This document shows positions 37,091-48,745 of a stretch of DNA of 64,000 nt, in pieces (the first letter of the stretch is position 1; every line of letters begins with the position of its first letter). Position numbers and translations under genes: made by a program. The notes beneath the pieces were generated by a model, which was given only the letters and a program-made list of their open reading frames with translations, was not told the origin of the DNA and did not search any database. Origin of the DNA: Klebsormidium nitens (taxonomy: Eukaryota > Streptophyta > Klebsormidiophyceae > Klebsormidiales > Klebsormidiaceae); NCBI GenBank assembly GCA_000708835.1, contig DF236981.1:124001-188000 (forward strand). The letters run 5' to 3'.

Positions 37091-39007
37091 CTAGATTTTC
37101 AGTTTGCCTTTTGCAGACGGTGTCCCACCAGAACTTTTCTTCACCAGCCACCCGATGCAAGGCTGCACTCCAAGCCCGTCCTCCGTCACGCACACCGCGC
37201 AGCTCCCTGCAACGAGCACATTGTCCAATTCGCGGCCGTTGTCGTTGATCTTGAACGGACATTCGGACAGCCCTTTGGGCACTTCCTCGTCCTTGATCTC
37301 GTTCCCGTTCCGCCGGACCACGTCGCCCAGAATCTTATACGGAAAGAACGCGCAGATCCAGCCGGAATAGATTGTCGTGCCCGGGCCGCCCCCGCTGCCG
37401 TAGCGTTCGTATTTGTTCATCACCCGGCTCCACCAGTCCTCGTCCACGTGTCCCTTGTACGTCTCCAGAAGCTTCTCGAGCACGGGGACCAGTGTCTCCA
37501 GCCACCAGTCGAGGCCGATGTCGAGCGCGTCCAGCGCGCGCGCTTTCTCCAGCAGGCGCTCCCAGTCGTCGGATGTGCCGTGCAGAGTGACGGACGGTAT
37601 GCCGCACGACAGGTGAAATCCGTACTCGAAATAGTGCTTCATGATGTCCATCAGGACGATCTGGCTCGCGCACTTGGAGGTGAGGTCTGTCGTGGAGAAG
37701 TCGTTTTGAAGAAGCTTGCTGGCGCCGCCCTTAACGCGCTCCTCGAGCTGGTTGGTGATCAGCTGGATGCACTCGGGCCAGTTCAGCAAAGAGCCGTTGC
37801 CTGCAAAGTTCGAACCCCCAGAAGTAAGTGCACAGTTTGAGCGCGGAAAGGTGCAAGGTTCAAGCTTTCTGTTGATAATATCTTGCATTTGAACGGGCCG
37901 TTCCGTTACCTGTGCAAAGACACGAAAGAAGCGACCTGTAGTGCCGTTGTGGTTGAGCTTTTATGGCTGTTGTAGAGCGTACAATGGATGCATGTATGAG
38001 CCCGGAACAAATCAGAATGCTTGGATTCTTGGAACACTGTCGGAGGCCTTGATTGATCTGGCAAAAGCTGCCAACGCAGCTTGTTGAAGTACAAACAACA
38101 GCATGAGTCTGGTTGTGGAAGTGTAGCTTTTGAAAATGATGGCTGTGTCTTGATCCCCTTTGCCAGGAACAACGTCACCAAATGAAGCAGAGAAGAGGCG
38201 TACTGCAAGTCCAAAGCAAGACTCAAGGTATCTGCTTACTTGCGAACGTTGAGGTGTACATAAGATCACGTTTAGGTGCTTAGTAGCTGCTACTCTCAGT
38301 ATAATTTTAGCTATAGTCCAATTTAGCTAATCCGCTTCTCAAGTTTATGAATAAAAGGTGAGAGATGATGACGTTTTGGCAATCTCGTAATTTTGTTGCT
38401 TGGCGAAGCTGAGAATCTGATTCCATATCAGCAGAACAGAAAAAAGGAGCCAAGAGTATTCTTTACTATTCTTATTCTTCACACCCAAAAATAAAATATC
38501 ACAGGGTGAACTGGTTATCTGAGACTGTCTAGATATCTCACCTGTTTTGAAGGAGTCAACAGATACCGAGATTTTGTTTTTCCCTTCGTGATCCACGAAT
38601 ACGTTCCTGTACTTCTCTGCGTTATCTTCAAATTGCAGGTGTGCGGAAACTCCTTGAGCAATGGCCAGCCAGATGTCATCCGGCCTCAGATGCAGATGGT
38701 GATGTCCAGAATAGGCCAATCTGATGGCTTGTAACAGGCCACTTTCCAGTCTTCCAGTAGCCGTCCTGATCACCTTGGCCTCAGAGCAATCAAAGACCTC
38801 AGCGTTATTGTACCTTTCATCTGCAGAGCCTCCCAGGGTCATATGCTCCCGGAGACTGTACACAGAAACTGCACTTTCTTTCCTGGACAGATCGTCCTCC
38901 TCTCTTGTCCTGCCTTCCTTCAGTTTTCGCACAATCTTCAGCTTTCTTGCCGCAATTTGAGGTGCAACAACCTGAGTAGACTGGTTGCTGATTTGTTTTG
39001 GCGCCAT
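37091..39007 (-). CDS. DUF4419-domain protein
   Basis: Two exons, 39007-38542 and 37800-37091 (TAG), phase 1 junction (ACA G|GTGAGA to TTTGCAG|GC), 391 aa. After a ~75-residue variable start it shows the DUF4419 signature RPDDIWLAIAQGVSAHLQ and VFVDHEGKNKISV. The second exon has DFSTTDLTSKCASQIVLMD, CGIPSVTLHGTSDDWERLL, WWLETLVPVLE, and SGWICAFFPY. The family is found in fungi, protists and some plants; its biochemical role is unknown. No signal peptide or membrane segment seen, so probably soluble and intracellular. Its length is within the usual 350-450 range, so it seems complete. The exon pair is well supported because the phase and family order both fit. Confidence 0.5.
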
Positions 39008-39491
39008 CTCTGTTTCGTCAGCACTTTGAAGCGGCTGAAAGTCCTATATTACCCTGTGTTGGGCCGTTTCAAGACCTGTTCTGTCTGGTTCCGAGCGTTC
39101 AGGTCCTACGTGAGTCTCGATCCCCGTTTTGCATCGGGGACCTTCTTAGGCGACAGAAACTTCTTCTGAACAAAGACACCTGCAATGTGCCAATGCGGAT
39201 ATCGTTGAGTTTACCGACTGTTAGAGTTTAAGCTGTTCAAGCTGAGTTGTTTCGAGTGACGTTAATTGGAAAAAGCTTCACATCACACCTACTGTTAATA
39301 CATCCCTAGCCTGTACATCTGTGGCTTGTTCGCTTGGTTAACAGTTTAATCTCTTGATTGGTGCGATCAGCAGACCTATTTGGGTCTTTCAGGACCAGTC
39401 TGCTCGTAGTACATTTATATACCTGCATCTCACCTTTTTAGCTTTCTGTCCTCAGCAAGGAGTCTGCTTTTCTTTGCGCCGGCGGCGCCAT

Positions 39492-39755
39492 ATGCCTCAG
39501 CTCAGGCCGCCCGGCCGCCTCTTCGACTGCCGCGGGCGCGTTCGGTTGGGCCCTCCGGGCCCCCGCGGGGTTCCAGAGGTTTCTTCCAACAGCCCTCTCC
39601 GGCCGCTCAGAAATCTTCCGGGCACCTTATCGGACGGTCCAAAGCTGCCGGTTCATTCTGACGAGCGGCTAGCCCGCGAACTCGAACTCACGAGCTCGGA
39701 GCAGGAGGCAGCAGAGCTTTGCCGCAGGGAACGTGGCCACCTGGCTTGGGCTTGA
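39492..39755 (+). CDS. possible small ORF or 5' exon, unknown
   Basis: A GC-rich island at about 39470-39870 stands out in an AT-rich intergenic stretch. ATG at 39492 opens 87 codons, Arg/Pro-rich and ending in an acidic helix-like segment (ERLARELELTSSEQEAAE), stop at 39753-39755. Another frame stays open with acidic, glutamine-rich content from about 39770 to 39884. It could be a small orphan gene with one intron, or an upstream exon of the gene at 40041. No homology recognised. Confidence 0.5.
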   Translation: MPQLRPPGRLFDCRGRVRLGPPGPRGVPEVSSNSPLRPLRNLPGTLSDGPKLPVHSDERLARELELTSSEQEAAELCRRERGHLAWA

Positions 39756-40040
39756 AGTTGGAGGGTGGCAGCTACAACGCAAGACTCCTCGGAGGAGCCT
39801 CAGGAGGGGCAACTGCAGGAGAGGGACCAGGAGATCGAAAGGGCAGGACAGGAAGCGGTCCAAATTCTAATAAACATAGGCTGAGCAGCTATTTTTATTT
39901 CTGATTAGGCAATAGGCTGCCTGATTACGAGATCAGGTTGTCTGATTGTTCATTGAAAACCTTGAACATGGCCCAAGTGGTGTTGGCAGGTAATGCATAG
40001 GGTCTGAGTGTGAGAGCATTTGTACAGCCGCTTGGTAAAT

Positions 40041-43000
40041 ATGCCAGGAGTCAGGCAGAGGGCGCCAGCCGCTTTGCCTCCGTACGCACAGTGGTTTCAG
40101 CTGGTGGATCCAGGCCTGCTCACAAACAAGACCATCCGGCAGTATCTCCTTGCATACAATGCGGAGCAATGGCCAGAGGTAAGATGCTAAACAGCTCTTC
40201 ATCTTTGCAGCTTTCCATCCTTTTTTCTGATTCTTGAAACGGCAAGTTCAATATGTGCAGCTTTCATTATTTCTGATGTTGGGATATCACAACAAGACAA
40301 CCACAGGCTGCCATGATAATGTGGATGTTGGTGATACAATCAATTGTTGTGGTAATTCCTTTGTAGAATGCAGAATGCAAAGCAGACGGAGCCCCTTTGG
40401 GTGGCTCTACAAGCACGATTGGCTGCTGCACAAGAAGAATGAAACACTGGAGAATTGCATCCGCTATCTGAATGCAGCACGGCAGTCAGGCTTTCTGCAA
40501 AACTCACGTATTCAGAAAATGTGTCGAAAGAGCGTGTATGACTCAGATGCTTCATGTTGCAGGTTGTGAAGCTGACGCTTCTCTATGGAATTCTGTCCCT
40601 GCAAAAGCAGTACGGATCTCAGGCGCTTGCGGTGCAAGACCTGCGGGACATCATTGGTAAGTTACGCACCTGGATTCCTGATTCATCACCTATCGCATCT
40701 TCTATCTTTCCCTTGTCCATTTCATGCAATTGGTTTAAGTGATATGCAACCTTTTGTGTCATTAAGTGTCTCTGAGGCCATGATAGTCAGTGATTCTCTA
40801 TTGTTCATGCTGTTGCTTTCACTTATCCCCCATCTTCTGTGTCGTAAGCATCTCCTGAGAGACCATGAGAACGATGCTTTAGACGGGTTGCGAGTACAAT
40901 GTCCATAGTATGACAAAGTACTGCCCGCAAGGAGCACCTAAAACCGCTGGTCAAGTCCCCTTTCTTCACCTGCCCTGCTTCCATCCTGCCTGCAGGTCAG
41001 AACAAGGTCGCGGCCGCCGTCGAGCAGAGCATCCCTGGCATTGAGAAGCAGCTAGCAGACCTGCGGGCCGAGGTGCTCTCATTCCAGCAGGACTTAGGCC
41101 CCAATGGAAACCAGGGTAATCAGCCTCCAATCAGACAGCCAATAAGCAATCCCCCAAGCCACCAGCCCTCCATTCTTGAAGCTGAGAATGCCGCCCCCGC
41201 ACCTGCTCGACAGCAGAGGGTGTCGTTTGCGGAGGGGGTGTCAAGCAGGCCAGAGGTGCAGACTTCTTCGCGCCCCCTAGCTGCTGCTGATCCAAGCAGA
41301 GCAGTTCGCAAGGTCGTGAGACGCGCCCCTGTAGAGCATGGCCAGCCAGGGGTGCATTTCCAGAGGATTGACAGGACGCCGACGAGCGGAAGAACGGGGG
41401 GAGAGGGCAACCCGCAGGTGCACTTCACGAAAGTGGTCAGGCAGCCGGTTGTTAGGGGGAGGGCTTACATACCGTCAGGGGATGAAGCACTGGCGATGGC
41501 GTTGAAGCAGGCGGCGATAGCGGCAGCAAAGATGAATGGGGAGGCGTACGAGCCAGGAGAGGGGGAGGAGGACGAGTCCGCCGTGAATTATCCAGGTAAG
41601 GCAGTGCTCCTTATTTGATCCTTTTTGGATTTAGCCGTCCTGACACGTTTCCGGGGAGGTCGCACCAGCAATAAGTTATCCTTCTGAGCTGGTCTACATT
41701 ACCAGAGTGTACTTGTTCCCCTATCATCCTGTGGGGGACAGGGCAGGCTCTCTGGGACAGCGTCAGACGGAACTGAATCGTGTTTAGACTGATATGAGCA
41801 GGGTGTGCTTCATTAAAGGCAGAGTGCTTCCGAACGATTCATGATCCTCTCAGCCTATGTACACCAAGGCGTGGCTGACAAGGTTCTCTAGGAGATTTTG
41901 TTCTTTGAATAAGTGTTCTTACAGCGAGCAGGCACTAATGCAACTTCTGTATCCAATTCTGAAGGTCGAAATGGTTGTTCAACTGCAATCAAGAAGAGCT
42001 CGATGGGCAAAAACTACCACTTCCGCCTTCATACAGATTGGTACACCCAACACCCCTCCGAACCAAACACTGGGCCCCCATCTGGTCCTGCCTATCCCGA
42101 TTGGTGGGGCCACGAGGTCTTCGTCCCCCCCCCTCGGAAGGCCAAAAAGGCGCCCCGAGCACCCCCCCGACTGGCATACTCTGTCCCCAGGGAGGATCCT
42201 CGGGAGCGCCAGCTGTATGAGGACGACCTGGTTACTGCGGAGTACCTCGGCGTGCCGGGGAGCGGGTACGGGCAGCGCGCAGCGGCGCCACGTCAGTATG
42301 TGACGTCAGCAGGTGACATCATCGGGGGCGTTGAAACGGGGCGGGGCTTCGCGGAGGTCGGAGCGGAGGGGGAGAGAAGGCAAGCTGAAGTGCAAACGGT
42401 GCCTGTTACCGCGACGGAAGTACGCGGCGCAGCAGTGCCTGCGGTGTCTGGTGTGAATACCCCTGCCAGGCGGTCCGAAGCCGGCGACCAGGGCTCGGCG
42501 CGAAGGCAGTCTTCTGGGTGGGTGGCAACGATCCCTGTGTCGGAAATTGGGAAACGGCCCAAGCGAAGAAGCAGTGGAGCGACAGCTGGCGAAAGCGTGG
42601 CGACAGCTGGCAGGGCCGCACGGTCGGAGGCGGGCTCAGAGAGGAGCCGGAGGGGAACGTTGGCGGAGGGAGTGGAGAGACGGGTGACTGGGGGGCAAGG
42701 AGGCGGGGGAGAATCCGGGGGAGAAGCGGCGGCGAAGAAGAAGGCGCCTGTGAAGTCGAGGGTCCGGGCGGAGATTGAAGCCCAGCGGCGGTACGAGGAG
42801 CAAAAGGCAGCGGTGAGTAGCACAAGCCTCAAACGGAGTAGTTTTCATAGCCTTTCCACGTTACGCAGCGGGTCCACTGACGGCGTTGGCCAGGTCATGA
42901 TTTTGGACCATTTAGAAAGCAATTCCTTTCCGAGACCGTTGTCCAGCCCGCATCCTTTCTGGTCGGCCGCACACTGAGCCCTTGCTTCCTGTTCACTTGC

Positions 43001-44504
43001 CAGGCGCGTCTCAAGGCTGCCCAGGAGTTGCTTTACCGGCCGCGCCGTGGGACGTCCGAAGAGCCGTCCCCCGAGCAGTCCGCGGCAACATCTCCTCAGT
43101 CTGCGGTTGGCCGGATTGCGGACCAGTTCTTGGAGGACCCCTGGATGGCTCACTTCCAAGACCCCGTGGGTTCGACGATGCCAGCTTTTGAGCGGTGAGT
43201 ACGAGTCGGACACTGTTAAAAACATCGATTATGCTTATTTGATTGAATATGAGTTCTGCGTTGCTACCTTCAGTAACCAGTGCTGAGTTTGAAAAGCCGT
43301 TGAAAGGTCAGTGCAGGTAGCTACTTCCGCTTGAGCTGGGCGTTTTGGAACGGGTTGCATCTTGCCAAGGCTGGTGCTTTTCTTGGCGGACTCAATGCCT
43401 TTGATTTGGGATGGATCAAAGTCAGGGAATGAGGCTTTGGGTGCGGTGATGAGAAAACTGCGATGCAACTTGAAATATTGCTCGTTCAGGACGACGCTGG
43501 CTTTCAAGGAGCACGTACAGTAACCAATCCCTTAGGTTGGATTTTTTGATGCGACTGCAACGGATCCGATCAGGACTTAAATGCGCACGGGATTAAAATG
43601 TACGGTCCCCTCAAAGAGTTACCCGGTTCAAGAATGCCAGCTCTTGAGAAGTAACTGGCTGACTTTTTTCAAGAGGATCACACACGGCTTATGCGTCTAC
43701 AGTAGTTACAAGATAGAAACAAGATAGAAACAAAGACAGTGCTTCTCAGTTGCAATCGCTTCTTAGCGGCGGATGCCATTGTCCGACGTACTCATCTCAA
43801 GACATAAAGACAAACACACAAACAGTTCCCGGAACCGACATCAGAGGGAAAGTACTAATCGGCCCTTTGAGCTCTGTAGGTTCGGTCTGGCCGAGCGTTC
43901 TCCCGGACCATCCATCGTCCCGTCTGGAACGCTGCTCGCGGCTGCTGCAGCGGCTTCCGTTCTGCTGGGTCGGCGGAGTCCGGAAACGGAACGGTCCGCA
44001 CGGTCAAGCCCGGGCGACAGCCGGAGCAGTCCGAACCTCAGGTATGAAGAGCCGCAGGAAGCGGCAGAAGTCCCGCAAAACGCAGAAGCGGCTTCTTTGG
44101 AGGTGCCAGAGGTGCAGAGAGAAGTTAGTGAGCGCGAGCGGAGTGCAGCGCCTGACGAAAGGGACGTGGAATCTTCAGCCGGAGACCGCCAGGCGGTTGG
44201 ACGAGAAGCAAGTGCTGATCGGGAGTTGGGAAACCGGGGCGTTCAGGAGGGGGAGGATCTGCCCGGTGACAATCCCCGGGCAGGTGCAGCGGTCGGAACG
44301 GGAGCCAGTCCGAGGTCGGAGGCACCCGGGGGGAGTGGAAAGACGAGTGACACGTCCCAGCCGGAGGAGTTGAGGGGGCTGCCGGGAGGGGGCGACTCGG
44401 AGGCATCGCAAAGCCCCTCGCTAAGTAGCTTTACTAGCTTCACAACGACCGGCAGTCTGGAGAGCAACTTTCAGAGCACGGCTGAGTCTGGACAGGTTGC
44501 TTAG
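40041..44504 (+). CDS. protein of unknown function, helical N-terminus and disordered C-terminus
   Basis: Six exons close in phase to 831 aa: 40041-40178, 40563-40656, 40996-41595, 41965-42812, 43004-43194, 43880-44504 (TAG). The first ~100 residues look folded and helical (YAQWFQLVDPGLLTNKTIRQ, LLAYNAEQWPE, LTLLYGILSLQKQYG), followed by a coiled-coil-like stretch (IEKQLADLRAEVLSFQQDL). The remainder is Arg/Ser/Gly/Glu-rich and predicted disordered, broken by short conserved-looking islands: HFRLHTDWYTQHPSEP, YPDWWGHEVFVPPPRKAKK, IADQFLEDPWMAHFQDPVG, and an Ala/Leu-rich LLAAAAAASVLL. Tryptophan-rich islands in disorder suggest docking motifs. I do not recognise the family. The acceptor at 41964 (CTGAAG) was chosen over CTTACAG at 41922 because only it keeps phase. 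Confidence 0.5.
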
Positions 44505-45827
44505 TGCATTGCGAAGGAGATGCAGCCTCACCATGCACATTAGTCGCAATCGAACGGTTGAGTTTGAATATTGGATGACACGCTGCCTAGAACTCGTGTT
44601 CTGCAGTGGACATGTACTGTGTGTTTGGCTTCGTTCGATCAAACTTCTACTGCTAAACATTGTGAAACATCTGAGACTGTCTTCCTACATTGGTGGTCTG
44701 CTTGTACTTTCTTTTGTGGGCCTCCTCGATCATCCATAATTCTCTCTGTTGAATTTGAAATACCGCACCACATTGCCAAAGTAGTACTTAAATTTGGTTG
44801 GCTCTATCCGACTTTGCGTGTGGGCGCCTTTCTTTCGTTGTGCTCGTCACGAACAACCAATGGAAACTTGCATTGATTGATTGTATAGTAGCATGGTGTG
44901 CCATGTTCCGAGCCTTAGCACACACTTTTAAACATGGAGTGACCTGCAATTTTGATCAGGTCCCGACTCATGGGCAACATATGTATCAGCCTACTGGAAT
45001 CCTGCTCTCCGAGCAGATGCAGAAGTCCTGAATAAGAGGCCACCCATGCATGCATTGGCATTGACAAAGTTTAGCAGCTATTTAGACTCTGCATGGGACT
45101 TCGGACTGCGTTTCAAACTTTGGAACGCCAGTGATGTGAGGACATGCCGTGCTGCTGTCAGCGAACTCAGCATGCACCCTCCTTGCATCGTCTAGCTGCT
45201 GCACCTGGAACAGGTGTAGCTCTGGAGTCTGGCTAGGTGAATGCCTCGCAGATGCTGCTCATTGGCAATATGCGCATGCATGATCACTTTACACGAAAGA
45301 CGTATTTTTGAGTTGAATACCAAGGGCCGTCTTGACTAACGGGAGTGCCCGGGGATGGGTAGGGTTGGTAGGTGGCGGTTAATAAGAAGGGTACGAGCGC
45401 GGAGCACGTCATTTTTCTTGGTTGAGGTTCTTGTTTTCGATTTTAACCTGAGCAGAGTCCGGGGTTATATCTAACTAATATTGCATGACCAAGAATGAAA
45501 AGTCAACATGCATGAGATCGTATGATTGGCAGGCTCGGATGATGAGATGATCCCCTGCTAAACTTGTAAAGCCAGGTGGCTGCTGACACCATGATGCACT
45601 CATCCCATGCTGCATTCCCAGGTGTATTGCGACACCTCATACGAATCAATACAGGCATAAGGCCCATAGCCTTGAAAGGCGGAAAAGGGTGAGATGTCAC
45701 GGCATTTTGAATTGGAGTTTGGGGCGCCTTAGAGTTTCTTTCAATGGTCGCAATCAGTCGGCAGTCTCTGACAGGAAGCTAATAGCCTAGAATAACATCG
45801 CGCCTTCCGCATTGGGACAGCCCGGGG
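44505..45827. other. intergenic region without a recognisable gene
   Basis: AT-richer than the flanking coding sequence. Short ORFs only. It must carry the promoter of the intronless gene at 45828. Confidence 0.5.
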
Positions 45828-47708
45828 ATGGTGTCCGCCCCGCTTGCGTCGCTGCTGGCGGCGGGCTTCGTCCTTATTGCCCTATCCCCGCAGATCCCCC
45901 CTGGTGCCGACCAACTTTGCGGACAGGCGGGGCTTTTCGGGCAGTTCATGTGCGTGATGAACACCGGAACGGGCGCCAACCGGACCTACAGCAGCCAGGT
46001 GCTCCTGTCCGCGCGCCAGCTGGCGGACAACACGACAGCTGTCGACCGCATTTTTGGGGCGGAGCCATTCCTGCGCCCGGATATGGTGATCACTGCTGAG
46101 GGGACGAGGGCCACATTCCTGAGCGCATCCAAGGGGCTTGCAACCGTGTACCTAGACTTCTTTATCTGCTCGGAAGAGACCTGCAGTAGCGTTGCGGATT
46201 TGAAGTACTTCCAGGACACGGAGGGGGAGCGCGGGGTTGGGTTTCCGATTGGGGTGGTTCCGCTGACAAACCTCGCGGTGGGGCTTCCTGTGGGGCAAGG
46301 CGCACTCGGCGATGCGGTGAATGTATCGGTGGATCTGACGAGCGAGCGGTTATCCCAAGGGATCACGAGTGCCGTGCGCTCTTATCAGCTGCAAGGGTCG
46401 CTTCCGATAAAGCAGAGGCCGCTAGTGGCAATGGCAGGAACAAGGGTCACGCTGGATATTCTGGCGGACTTTCTTTTGTCTGAGCCAGGAGTCGGGGTCG
46501 CAAACCGGGCCGTGCAAGGGGCGTGCACTTTGCTCATATTCCCGGACAGCCCCTGGTACCGCCAGTACATCCTCCCCAGCTTTCCCCTGTGCGTGACACC
46601 AACACAAACCCTCGCCTTATTGGGCCTGGACGACGGAAACTGGTGTCAATTGTGCGACGGCTTTTCTATCAGCGTTGTCAACTACCAAGCGGGCTGTTAC
46701 CTGTCCAACCGAGGCACATGTGGCTTCCTGGACTACCCGCTTGTAAACCCCGAGGTGGGGGGCTGGACCCTCAATATGTACAATCTCACCTCTCCTGCCG
46801 ATGGCCAGACACTTTACAGCGGGGACCAGGGAACTTACACCCACCCCTGGACTGGTCTGCTATACAACATTCGTGCGGAGGGGAGGGCGGCAGCGCCAGC
46901 TGGCTGCAACCACACCGGGCGGTATACGTGTGTTGGGGACGGGTGCTCTACAAAAAAGCCGTTCCTCATGACGTGTCCCGCTGCAACGCGGACGGGCGGC
47001 TTGAGTGGCGGGTTTGGGGCTCTCTTGTCGACCGCAGAGTACTCCTGGGCTTCAAGCACGAGCTCTTCGCTCGGTTCGTTCTTTGGGTACGAGAGGTTGA
47101 GTGTCAATGGTCTCGGGAAAGTGGTCTCTGCTGCGGAGGACTGGGGTTTCGCGATCGCGAGCAACGTGGTTAAGGACACGGTGATCTACTATGACCAGGT
47201 TTTGAGCACCACTGGGTTGGTCACGACGTGGTTAACGACGTTAATCGCGGTTGTGGGCTCCTGGGCTGCTTATCCCCAGATCTCAGCCTGGATCTCGAGA
47301 GCGATCGGAAGCGCGCGGGGCTGGGAGGGCTTTCTGGGGAAAGCTTTGGCGGGGGTCACGACAATTGTCGCGACCTCAGCCCCGTTAGTAATCGTTATCG
47401 CCACCCAACACTCTCTTAGTGTCAACAACGGGCGGCGGGTGCAGCACATGTACTACCAAGCAGCTTATGATGCACCCGGGTATGGCGCATACAAGTTGGT
47501 TGTCCTAGCCCAAGTAGATGCACGCGCAGTAACCACCAGATCAGCATACTCTCTTGGTTTGCCACTGCTCGCCGCGTTGCTGCTTTTCGATTTGGCGGCA
47601 TGGATTTTGAGTGAGCGGGTCATCAATCAGGCGGACCAAGAGTTTCATAAGTTAAAGAGTGCGTTGAGCATGTCAGGCCAGGACATTAACCAATTCGAGC
47701 GACTTTAG
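45828..47708 (+). CDS. intronless secreted/membrane protein of unknown function, 626 aa
   Basis: One uninterrupted ORF, the only long intronless gene here. Residues 1-20 form a signal peptide (PLASLLAAGFVLIAL). The long ectodomain has paired-looking cysteines (CGQAGLFGQFMC, CSEETCSS, CVGDGC) and several N-glycosylation sequons (NRT, NTT, NVS, NLT, NHT). Three hydrophobic segments follow near 464-483, 507-528 and 575-597, then a charged ~30-residue tail. This fits a surface glycoprotein with a C-terminal membrane region. The start is the first ATG and gives the signal peptide directly. I recognise no family. Lack of introns among intron-rich neighbours suggests a retrocopy, recent transfer, or a lineage-specific family. 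Confidence 0.5.
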   Translation: MVSAPLASLLAAGFVLIALSPQIPPGADQLCGQAGLFGQFMCVMNTGTGANRTYSSQVLLSARQLADNTTAVDRIFGAEPFLRPDMVITAEGTRATFLSASKGLATVYLDFFICSEETCSSVADLKYFQDTEGERGVGFPIGVVPLTNLAVGLPVGQGALGDAVNVSVDLTSERLSQGITSAVRSYQLQGSLPIKQRPLVAMAGTRVTLDILADFLLSEPGVGVANRAVQGACTLLIFPDSPWYRQYILPSFPLCVTPTQTLALLGLDDGNWCQLCDGFSISVVNYQAGCYLSNRGTCGFLDYPLVNPEVGGWTLNMYNLTSPADGQTLYSGDQGTYTHPWTGLLYNIRAEGRAAAPAGCNHTGRYTCVGDGCSTKKPFLMTCPAATRTGGLSGGFGALLSTAEYSWASSTSSSLGSFFGYERLSVNGLGKVVSAAEDWGFAIASNVVKDTVIYYDQVLSTTGLVTTWLTTLIAVVGSWAAYPQISAWISRAIGSARGWEGFLGKALAGVTTIVATSAPLVIVIATQHSLSVNNGRRVQHMYYQAAYDAPGYGAYKLVVLAQVDARAVTTRSAYSLGLPLLAALLLFDLAAWILSERVINQADQEFHKLKSALSMSGQDINQFERL

Positions 47709-48745
47709 AAAATCAGACACCCGTTCCTATTAAGGTTCTGCTTCCGGATTTAGCTAGCATTTAGGCACACATGTAAATGAGACAATCAACATTTTGAGCC
47801 GAAGTTCCAAGTCGAGTTGCATATGATACCAGTACCCATTCACGTTAGAAGTGTGTTGCCTTGAAAGCTCGTTTCACATGCTAGCAATCTGCAATTGTAT
47901 ATGCACGGTTTGTTCGTCTGATCTTGGGCCGGCCAGAAGCAGATCCGGCACTTTATCCACCACATCATCATGCAATTGATCGATCTCCGCAATGTACACA
48001 CACCTAATTCATGCATATGCCCTATGAACTAATTGCATGCTAGCAAGCTATACATAAGAAAGAAGGGATCTTATAGGATCGTCCACATTACATGCACATA
48101 TCCAAGCCTTACCGCGCGCGGTCACGGTTGTCAAAGCTCTGTCACATGTTCTCCCGCGGCTAAGTGTCCCCTCAGTAATCTCCTACGGACTTCATTGAAT
48201 ATGTCGGCTATAAAAGCTGCCGTTGTTTATGGGTCGAGCATACACAGTAAAAGTGGTGCATGGTAAACATATTCTGGTTGCAGCAAGTAAGATTACATGA
48301 ATGCACTACAGTACCTATTTGCTATTTCAAACGCGCTTGTAAACATAAGAAGACCACCTGAGTGGACGCGCAGACGTGTATTCGTAAGCAGATGACAACA
48401 TATTAGTACATTTTCTCAAGAGACTCTTCAAGAGACTTCAAGTGGTTCTGTACAATAGTCGAATCTGTGGCTTATCCGTTGTGATTTACGCGTCAATCGA
48501 CAAGACATTGATCGTCTCGTCGCCGGTATGCTTCGGATGTCATTCTGCTCGCTTGTGGTGACGGTTATCACTCTTACTAGCTTAAACTTTCCTACCCTCC
48601 TTCTATCTGAACAAACTAAAGCGCCTACGATTTCAATATCTGGACGCCCCAGCACATCAAACGAGGGACCAGATGCGGCGACACTTTTAACTGCCGCTTC
48701 TAGCGAAAGTTCGCCAGAACGTCATTTCAAAACCGCAATTCAGCT
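47709..48745. other. convergent intergenic region
   Basis: Between the intronless gene (+) and the small heat-shock gene (-). AT-rich, with many ATGCAT-type palindromes, no ORF with support. Confidence 0.5.
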
